Positions 14,344 through 24,400 of a stretch of 26,614 bases of DNA are shown here, piece by piece; position 1 is the stretch's first letter, and each line of letters begins with the position of its first letter. The stretch comes from an uncultured Clostridia bacterium. Lineage in GTDB: Bacteria; Bacillota; Clostridia; Christensenellales; UBA1242. Location: contig CALEWH010000005.1 of assembly GCA_937925475.1 (NCBI GenBank), forward strand, positions 1-26,614, in the 5' to 3' direction. Both the position numbers and the translations under genes were made by a program. The notes under the pieces were generated by a model. That model ran no database searches. It worked only from the letters and a program-made list of their open reading frames with translations, and was not told where the DNA came from.

Positions 14344-15247
14344 TAAAGACTTGCTTGCCCAAATAGCTGATTTGCACAAGATCCCAAGCGGAGCATACAA
14401 CATAAGAAAGAACGGCAAAGCGCTAAGCCGAAACAGCACAAGTGACATCGAAATAGTGCCAAAGACCGATAAGAGTGGCATTGACATAATAGTCAAACCT
14501 AATGTGAAAAACAAGAGTGTTCATATCCCAGTCATCATCACCGAAGGAGGGATAGACGACCTTGTCTACAATGATTTTTACATCGGCGAAAATGCGCAAG
14601 TAACAATAGTTGCGGGCTGTGGAATACACAATGTGACATCAAATAAAAGCCAACATGATGGGATCCATACATTCCATTTGGGAGCAAACAGCGATGTTTT
14701 GTATATCGAAAAACACCTAGGACTAGGCGATGGAGTGGGTGAGAAAATACTAAATCCAGTGACCCAAATTGATATGAAGGCTAATAGCAATTTTGTAATG
14801 GAAACCACCCAACTTGGCGGGGTATCGTCATCTGTTCGTACTACAAAAGCTCGCCTTGGTGACAATGCAAAATTGGTCATAAAAGAAAAGATATTGACCA
14901 GCGATACTCAAAGTGCAACCACTAAGTTTGATGTAGATTTGGTTGGGGCAAATAGTAGCGTGGATGTTATGTCACGAAGTGTCGCAAAAGACAACTCATA
15001 TCAATGTTTTTGTTCGAAAGTCAAGGGCAAAAACCACTGTTTTGGACATGTGTCTTGCGATGGCATCTTAGTAGGAAACGCGCGCATAGATTCGACACCA
15101 AAAATCGTATGTGAAAATGTAAATGCGACACTTATCCACGAAGCTGCAATCGGAAAAATAGCCGGCGACCAAATTACAAAACTAATGACGCTTGGACTAA
15201 ATTATGAAGAAGCCGAAAATCTTATAATAAAAGGATTTTTAAAATAA
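14330..15247 (+). CDS. Short SufB/SufD-like Fe-S cluster scaffold
   Basis: Would hold the nascent Fe-S cluster together with the SufC-like ATPase. At 305 residues it is well below SufB (about 470) and SufD (about 420) and lacks their long N-terminal region. The core beta-helix features are present: AGCGIHN (95-101), HDGIHTFHLG (109-118), the cysteine/histidine cluster C237, H240 and C243 (HCFGHVSCDG), and the C-terminal LIHEAAIGKIAGDQI with the closing helix pair. These fit the minimal SMS-type SufB described for archaea and anaerobes. AGGTGG (14321-14326) is three bases before the ATG, and the gene overlaps the ATPase by 14 bases. No cysteine desulfurase or SufU is in the window. Confidence 0.88.
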   Translation: MDKIDKDLLAQIADLHKIPSGAYNIRKNGKALSRNSTSDIEIVPKTDKSGIDIIVKPNVKNKSVHIPVIITEGGIDDLVYNDFYIGENAQVTIVAGCGIHNVTSNKSQHDGIHTFHLGANSDVLYIEKHLGLGDGVGEKILNPVTQIDMKANSNFVMETTQLGGVSSSVRTTKARLGDNAKLVIKEKILTSDTQSATTKFDVDLVGANSSVDVMSRSVAKDNSYQCFCSKVKGKNHCFGHVSCDGILVGNARIDSTPKIVCENVNATLIHEAAIGKIAGDQITKLMTLGLNYEEAENLIIKGFLK

Positions 15248-15269
15248 CCGCGAAAGTGGTTATTTTTTT
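15241..15269 (+). terminator. Terminator of the suf-like operon
   Basis: AAAATAACCGC and GTGGTTATTTT pair around a GAAA tetraloop (15252-15255), then more T. The stop codon lies in the left arm. Confidence 0.9.
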
Positions 15270-15322
15270 ATAATCTGTATTTTAAAATATGCGATTTATA
15301 AAGCCACTAGCATCTGAAAAAA

Positions 15323-15381
15323 GTGTGTTTGTTACTTGTAAATCGGGCTTTTAGGCAAGATAAAAAATCGACAAAACACAC
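15323..15381. repeat. Spaced inverted repeat upstream of the giant lipoprotein promoter
   Basis: GTGTGTTTGT (15323-15332) is complementary to ACAAAACACAC (15371-15381) with one bulged base, across a 38-base gap. It ends 20 bases before the -35 box. It could be an upstream operator or a remnant; no known motif is recognised. Confidence 0.4.
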
Positions 15382-15400
15382 GACTTTGTATAGCAAAACA

Positions 15401-15430
15401 TTGACAGTATACATAGATAAATGATATACT
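15401..15430 (+). promoter_or_regulatory. Promoter of the giant lipoprotein gene
   Basis: A perfect TTGACA (15401-15406), 18 bases, then TATACT (15425-15430). Start near 15437, giving a leader of about 40 bases. This position also rules out a coding start at 15421. Confidence 0.75.
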
Positions 15431-15477
15431 TTTTGAGTATTAATATATTTGAAAAATATATTGTTTTGGAGAGAATG

Positions 15478-18400
15478 ATGAAAAAAAATAAGTTTTTAAA
15501 ATTGTTAGTAGCGCTTGGACTTACTACTGTCTCAGCGGTGAGTTTTGCGGGCTGTGGACCACAATCGAGCGGTGGCGGAAATAAAAACCCTGGCGGAACT
15601 GAGCCTGGCAGTGAAGAACAACACAGCGTGTCTTTCAAAGTCAAAAACGATGCAGTAGTATATATTAAAAACCAAAGTTATGGAGATGTCGATCTGGACG
15701 ATGTAACTTTGCCAGCAGATGCGCGTGCGATAAGTGTCGAGATGACATCTTTTGATTATATCAGAAAACTAACCATTCCTAAAAACATCGAGCAAATTGT
15801 CGACAATGATGGGATCCCATGTGACGACGATTATTTGCGTCAATGTTTTAGATTTGACTTTGCAGGTGGAACACCAGAAGAAATCGTAGTGCAAGCGGGA
15901 AATCCGACTTTCGCAATGAAAAACGGTTGTTTGTATTACAACGATATATTACTTGTTGCGACTCGCTCTGTGACTCAAAACAAGACAATGGAAATTGGTT
16001 CAAACATCGCTCAAAGTGCATTTGATGGACTTAATCTTGATGAGTTAAAACTTTACAACCTTATCATAAATTTCGACAAATTTGACACTGAAAACTATGC
16101 TTTGCAAAATTTTATAAGCGAACTATCTGACCGCAATATTGTTTTGCCAAATCTTACAATAAATGTTAATGCCAAAGAGTACTCTCAAAACAATTTTACA
16201 TTCAATGCAGATAGATTAAGAGTGCAAAATCTAGTTGTAAATGGCGATGCATACATAAATTTGTCATTGGCCAGTGCACAAAGCATCGCATTTAGTGAAG
16301 GGGTTACTGGATATTCAGTAAAGATGTATGAGCAATCTGATACTCTCAACATTGCTGTTCCGTCGACAATAAATTCGAGTTCTAATGTATATTGTGGCTC
16401 TCACATAAACTTTCAACTTAATTGTTCGCACTATGAGTTTTGCAAAAATCAAATATATGCGCTTATGGGACTTGACGAGAGTGTTTCATACAAAAACATC
16501 GGGCTAATGGATAGAGTTGAGACAGAAAACAATTCATCGATCATATTTGCAAAATCACCTACAAATCAAGAGCGCCTAATGGCAAAAGTGTATGAAAACT
16601 TTTACATTGAGTACACCGAGATCGAAGATGAGTACGGCAATATGAAAGAGGTTGTAGAACTTGTTGGTTATTTTGGAACTGATGACGAAGAATTGTACAT
16701 TCCTGATAAAGTTGAAGGAAAAGAAGTAATCCGAATAGGCTTTACAAAAAGCGAATTGTACACCGGATATGGCTACAAACAACCAAACATCACATCATTT
16801 GCAAAACTATCTTTGCCAAAAACAATAAAATATGTGGATTATGAAGAAGGCGGAGAAGATTATGCTTTTGGTGAAATAGAGTATAGGGGAACTACAACTG
16901 AGTGTAAGACTATTAAGTCGCAATTAAGCAAATTGCTTCAATATGCAGGCAATGGTTCGCTAATTAAATGTTCGGACGGCGATATCAAATTTGGCTCGGT
17001 CGTTACTATAAATTCGACATACTCGTTTAATATAGATGGTGTAAGTTATACTATGAATGCCGACTGGGCAAACAACAACTTTGAGATAAGTTATGTAGGA
17101 TCATACAAAGGCAAGCAAAAACAAGGCAAAGTCCACTTTATAAGTGACGAAGATTATAAATATATTTTTGATAACGATAGCATTGAAAAAGGCGATCGTG
17201 GGAAGTTGGTGATTTATGACTTCAAGCTATATGACAAAACAGGCAACAACTTTGATATTGTCGAATTGTATTTAAGTCGTGTTATGGCATATGACGAAGA
17301 GTTAGATGTAAACTACTTTGATTTATCTATGGGTGTAGGAAATGACTATTATATTCCTGCTACAAGTAGACTTGCATACAATGGCAGTATCGAGCACGAA
17401 TGGGAAGAAATAATCGACATCACCCCATCATGTAGTCAAGCAGGACAAAAACACACTGGTTGTAAGTACTGTGACGCATCGCAAGACGACTACACTGAGA
17501 TAGCAAAACTTGACCACAATATGATAGCAAATATCGGAAGCAACTTTGGTCACTGCGAACACTGTAATGAGTATCTATTAGGAAACTTTGATAGAAGCCA
17601 AGGTACACTTACTTTTGCTAAAAATGACGGATATCAAAACTATCGAAATGAAATAACAACACTTGTTTTGCCAGCTGATAGCAAGTATGATAAGTTTGTA
17701 TTTGAAAACAATGCTAGCGAGTTGTTCCCAAATCTGCAAAATGTATATGTGGATAGTCTTAATGATTGGTTTAAATGTAGTTTTTCAAGTGCTCTTCAAA
17801 ATCCATTGTCTAAGGGACTTTCTCTAAATATCAAAAACGACAACAACGAATATGTTCCGTTGACATCACTTGATATCAATCTTAGCGACTATACAGACAG
17901 CAATAGCAATGTTTGTCTAGACTATATGTTTTATGGCTGTACTAGTATCACTAGCATTAATCTCTACACTTCGTCGTACTCTTATGCGTATGTGCAATCG
18001 GGCACTTTTGCAAATATGCCAAATCTTGATTCTATCAATATTTCAAGTGGTAATGTTCGTTTTTATGAGGGCGCATTTGCAGGTTGTACTAGTATCGCAA
18101 CAATAGAAAATATTTCCACTGCAAATGATAGCACTATAAGCGAAATTTTGGCACTTAATCCAAATGCCAAAATCAAAAACCTTACTGTGAGTGATTCAAG
18201 CGTAGATGGCAGTAAATATGGTCGTGTAGATAATGTGTATATTAGGAGTAGCAGTTGTACTATCACAAGTCCTTTTAATGCGACCGCTTTCTATGTAGAT
18301 TCGCTTGATGACTGGTTTAGGGCTACACTTAGCGATTCTTGTGCTAGATTTAGCAACAATAATTTTAGCCTTTATGCTAAAAACGATGAAAACTATGAGA

Positions 18401-21400
18401 GAGTGCAAGGCACTGTTAATCTTCCTGCAAGAGAATCGTTTGGAAAGGGCGCATTCTCATTTGAAGGAATAACACATCTTGTTTTCCAATCATATTATGG
18501 GCGTTATGCTGTCACTGATGCAAATGCGTTTGCATATGATATCCCACAAATAACAGCACCAGTTAGCCTTGTAAAATATCTTACATTCAACACTGATATC
18601 CTTAATATTTCTGCGGATACTGCGGGCACAATCTCGACTGTGCTTGAAGGAATGAGACAAAGCACATATGGTGAGACAAATACACTTACTTCGACCTTTA
18701 AAGAAGTAAGACTTGACAGCAGTATTGATAGCATTTCGGCAAATACTTTTGCTGGAAAAACTGCACTTACAAAAATCAACCTTAACAATGTAAAGAACAT
18801 ATACAGCAATGCATTTAAAGATAGCGGAATAAGAGAAGTAGGTTCTTCAAACAAAGTCACAGTTGTGGGCGCAAGCGCATTTGAAAACTGCACAAAACTT
18901 GCCACATTTGATTTGTCTAGTGTAAATTCGGTGGCTGACAATGCGTTTAAAAATTGTAGTTTGCTAGTTGTTGGAGATCTAGGCAACATCAAAAGTATAG
19001 GCAAATATGCGTTTGCTGGAATTGGCAAACTTGAAGGCGTGCTTGATTTGAGGTTGGTCACTTCTTGTGACGCCACATCATTTGAAGGCGCAAAGATTGA
19101 AGAAGTTGTCTTCAACGAATACAACGAGAGTTTTGGGATTATTCCACTTAAAAAACTTACAATAAAGTCCTGCAACAACACACTTAACCTTAGTTCGATT
19201 TCTGTCGAAGGCCTTGAATTGCATCTTCCTAGTATGTCAAACACAACAGTTTCTGGCGGAAAAGGACTAAACTGGAAAGTATATTTTGAAGGTAGCATAA
19301 ATGATTTTGCGAGTGTAAACTGGTCAGATGCATTTGGCACAATCTATCTAAACAACAACATTCTCAGTGACATAACAATAGAAAATGTCGACAAAATAGG
19401 CACAATTTTCAGTAACAGCAATATAACATCGTTGACAATCAAAAATGCAAAAACAATTTCAAGTTATGCATTCCAAAATTGCCGACTTCTTACAAATGTG
19501 AATATCAAAAATACAGACACAAGCAAAGTGTCGCTAAACTACACATTTAAGGGTTGTGTAGCGCTAGATACAGTAAAACTTTCTGGTCAATTTGGGCTTG
19601 ATAGTCAAGTCTTTGATGGTTGTGGTGATTTGACTACACTTAGTATGCCACTTGCTACAAAAACATCGGGCACTGCCACAAGCGTGTTTGGAAGTCTTGG
19701 CACTGTCCAAAACTTGACTTTGTCGAGTGATTTAATAAACTCATTAAATAGCGAAACAAACCTATCGCTAAATGTAGTAAATCTAAATATCGAAAAATAT
19801 GTGGCTACTACACTTTACAACTTTGCTGTTTCAGTAAGTGGAAATGTGACAATAGGCGATGGCATTACTTCGGTGAGCGGACTAGGCAAGAGCGTACTTA
19901 GTTCGGTTACATTCCCTTCAAGTGTTACTAGCGTAAAAATATCGTCTACTTTTGCCGATGAAAACACAATATTCAATTATAATTGTGACCTTAACACTTA
20001 TGCTCAAATAAATCAAAACATTGATGATAGATTTAATTGCGCAAGGATTGTCAAAATCAAAAACGGCGAAACTTACGAAAATATCCCAAATGTCATTTCC
20101 CTTACAAATGTGACTAGTATCGCCCCAAATGCATTTAGAAATATCACAAACATTACAAGCATTACTATCCCTGATACTTGCGTGTCTTTGGGTGAAAATG
20201 CACTTAAAGGAATGAGCGCACTTGTTACACTATCTATCCCAAGCGGTTGTAGTTATTACAACAACAGCTATTCGAGTGCAAGCGTTTTTGCAGGACTAGA
20301 TAGCCTTCAAAGTCTATCACTTCCATCGCAAGGAATAGCCATTTCAAGTTTGTTTGGTGGCAATATCCCAAACAACCTAAAAACCATAAACATTGTTTCG
20401 TGGAGCCAAAATTCAAATGGCAATAAATATATCCCAGTATATATGTTTAGTGGAGTAGGCGCAAGTATTTCGTTTGATAGCGACTATGCGGAAATTGGCA
20501 TCGAAGCCTTTAAAAATAGTTCGCTCTCAACAATTTCTTTGCCTAGCACACTTATAAGCATAGGAGATAGTGCTTTTGAAGGTTGTACATTATCGACCAT
20601 CACTATCCCAGACAGCTGCACAAGCATCGGAAAGTATGCGTTTAAAAATTGTGCAAAGCTAGAAAGCGTTATATTTGACGGATTTAGCAAAGCAAAAACC
20701 TTTGGAGTATCTGCGTTTAACGGGGCACAATCGATAAAGAGCACTCAAATCATTACAAGTGACAACACCTTGTCTATTGGCAAAACAAAGTGGTTGACAA
20801 GTGTGTTTAAGTCAAACAATGTCAATGACCTTTTGACAGGTGATTGCAACCCTACATATTTTAGTAAAAACCTTATCCTAAATGGTCAAGAAGTGACTGA
20901 CATCACATACACTTCGGATATGGGAGAAGTCGCAAAAGTGTCAAGTTTTGCATTCGTAAATGTCGCTTCAATCAAGACTATCAATCTATCAAATGCAAGT
21001 CAAATAGGCAATTTTGCCTTCTACAACTGCGACAAAATGGAGTCATTGAAAGTAAACTTGACTGGTGAGATAAGTGGATATGCCTTTGCAATGGACGAAG
21101 ACAAAACAAGCGTACTTAAAAAAGTCGATATCCATTGTGGTGCTTTGCTAATGTCAAATGCACTTCAAAATCACACATCGGAGATTACTGAAGCATATGT
21201 AGGCAATGAAAACTATGGTGACTTTGACAATCTGCTACAAGGCGCAACAAAACTTTGGAAAGCTGAGATTGCATCAAAGACTGGCTACAACTTTGACAAC
21301 ACATTTACAAATCTTCAATATGTCACATTCAAGGTTTTCGAGACCAAAACAATGTCAATGTCAGGCAGTCGTAGAGTAGTATCGCCAAACATCAAATCAA

Positions 21401-24400
21401 TTTCTTTTGTCGGCGGTGGCAATTTGTCGATAGGCTCGGGAGTTTTTGCAGATGTCAACAAACTATACAGATTGCAATTTGGCAATATGACATCATCGTC
21501 AAGCAATTTGCAAATATCCAGCATCAACTCATATGCGTTTACAAACTGCGCAAAAAATCTTTACGAACTATTCAACTCAACCAGCACAAATATGTCGTCA
21601 TTGAGTTTTTACACTAGTGAAAACTATGCGACAAGTGCATCTTCAAGTTTGCTTGTAGTAGAGAAAGATTGGGAAAGTGTATATTTCAAACACACTTCTG
21701 ACTCAGACGAATACTATGAGTTGGTCGACTTCAGAGAAGACAATAAGACAAGTTATGCCTTTAAAGACACTGTCACAAGCGTGATTAGCGAGTGGGACGG
21801 AAACACTGTTTCGCTTGGCAAAATCAAGGTTGTGGGTGATAGACTATTTGGCAAAAAATATCTTAAAGACAATAAGTATGTGGCTAGAAATAGCACCATC
21901 ACTAACATAACTATATCTCCACGCATTGCAAGTGAAACAAACTTTAATTGTGTGTTTGGGAGCATTAACACTGCCACCTACGAAGAAGGCACAACAAGCA
22001 TTGTTGGCTTTGGCTCAACATATGGTGACGGCGATAGTAGTATCAAGTCGATTGTTTTGCCATCGACCCTAAAATCTATCGGTGCCAATGCCTTTAAAGG
22101 TTGTGGCACATCTCTTGATTCTGTCACTTTCTACAACAACTCAACATCAGCTATTGAGACAATAGGCAATTCGGCATTTGAAGGCTGTTTGCAACTAACT
22201 AATGTGGACGACATCATTGTAAATGCTACAAGCATCGGCGAAAGTGCATTTGCAAAAACAGGCATCACTAGTCTAAGTATTCCTAGCACAATTACAAGTA
22301 TCCCTAAAAATGCTTTCTTCGAGTGCAAATCGCTTGCAAATGTGAGCGGATTTGACCACATCACCAGCATATATAGGGACGCATTCAATGGCACAGCACT
22401 TTCAAGTGTTAGTCTTGGCGACCTTACAGTATACAGCAAAACTGCGTTCAATAATTGTGCAAATCTTACTTCTTTCCACTTTGGCTCATTGCCATATGGA
22501 AGCAGTGTAGACGATGCTAGCGCTAAGTGGTTTGAAGGCTGTACAGCACTTTCGACTATCACTAGCACAGCAGATGGAACAGCGTCAGGGTTGTATGCAA
22601 AGGCCAACACATTGTACTCTAAAAACACTGCGGACAATTCGAGCGTTCTTGTAAGAGCCACAAACGGCACTAAGTTTTACGAAAACGGAAATGTCATTGT
22701 AGAATTTGGCACTATTAGCGAATATGCATTTAGTTGGCTTGATGGGTCAGTTAAGGAGTTTACATTCCCAGCTAGCCTTACAAAAATCGAAAACAATGCG
22801 TTCTACAAATCGGTTGTGGAAAAACTTGTATTTGACAATGTTAAGTCGATAGGAAACAGTGCATTTAGCGGGTCAAACATCGCGGTTATAACCAATACTT
22901 CGGACTTGACATATGGTGGAATAAAGTTTGGCGAGAGTCTAACAGAACTTGGCACTTCTGCGTTCTACAACTGCAAAAACATAACAAGTGTAGTTTTGCC
23001 ATCTAGCCTAAAATCGCTTGATGGAAATATGTTTAAAAACTCAAACATCACATCTATCGACCTTGGTGGCGTAACAAAAATATATCTAAACGCATTTGAA
23101 AACTGCTCACTTCTAAGCAGTATATCTATCCCAAATACTGTCACTGAGATATCGCAAGAAGCCTTTAAAAATAGCGGTCTAAGCAGTATCATATTTGCTA
23201 GTGACGCAAAAATCGGAACAATAGAGAAAAAAGTTTTTGAAGGCACTAGCCTTGTATCAATAACACTTCCAGATTCAGTAAGTACAATTAGCACAGATGC
23301 GTTTAAAGATTGTTTGCTTCTAGAAAGCGTAACAGCAAATAACATAATAGATATCAAGTCATTTGCATTCAATAACTGTGCAAAATTTGCTTCATTTGTA
23401 TCGTCTACTCTTCAAGTCCTAAATGACGATGCGTTCAATGGTTGTGGTGCACTTACTTCGATTGATTTGAGCAAAGTTCAAACAATAGGTGCAAGAGCAC
23501 TAAAAGGCACAGCAATAAAGAGTGCCGACCTTAGCAGTGTAAGGAGTATTGGCGAGAGCGCGTTTGAAAATGCAAACGACCTATTGTCATATACACTAAA
23601 TTCAAACACTCTTTGGACTAGTGTAGGTGCTCGTGCATTTAAAAACACTGGACTTACGGGCACAATCACACTAGGAGAAAGGCTTGCTACTATCGGGGAA
23701 AACATCTTTGAAGGAGTAGTAGGCGTAAACAAATTTGTTACACCATATCTAAGCAAAGATGACGCACATTATTCACTAAGTTATTTCTTTGGAAGTGCGC
23801 CAAATAGTCTTGACACTCTTCAAATCACTGGCATATATTCAGGCACAGGTTATGTAAACACTACACTTGACTATGCCGACCTTGATGATACAAACATAAA
23901 CAAATTGATCTTGTCACAATATGTAAAAAATATTGTGGACACTGGCACAACAAAATACATAAGACAAAATGACGAAAACAAATATGTTCACACCTTCCAA
24001 GAACTTAGATATGAAGGAAACATAATTGCGTGGGTACAAGTAAAACACGAGATTTCAGATGCCCCAGCGCAAATTACTGAAAACATATATTGTGAAAACA
24101 CTCTTATGGACGGCGAAGTAAGCATTACTGGTAGCAATGTAAAAATCGCAAAAGGCAAGTTCTACAAATACAACAAAAACCTTGTTCTTACACTTTCTGG
24201 TGTTGAAGTCGAAGAGAGTGCATTTGAAGGAAGTAGCATTTCAAGTTTGACAGTATCTGACTCAACAATTTATGCGCGTGCATTTAGAGATACAAAATTG
24301 ACTTCTCTTATATGTATAGGAACTACTTTTGAAAATAAAACTACTTCGTCTGACGCACTAAAAACTGAAAAAGGTAGTCAATTTGCTGACAACACCCTTC

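Noticed and set aside
15278..15289. 12-base palindrome TATTTTAAAATA
   Set aside because: It is perfect, but such AT palindromes are expected by chance in DNA this AT-rich and it is not at a promoter.
15421..15477. Upstream start of the giant lipoprotein at 15421
   Set aside because: It lies within the -10 promoter region and would destroy the signal peptide; GGAG supports ATG 15478.
18504..19340. 278-codon minus-strand open frame in the giant gene
   Set aside because: Its hydrophobic, leucine/serine-rich product is what results from reading the LRR codons antisense. It has no ribosome site or promoter, and similar shadows occur repeatedly along the gene.
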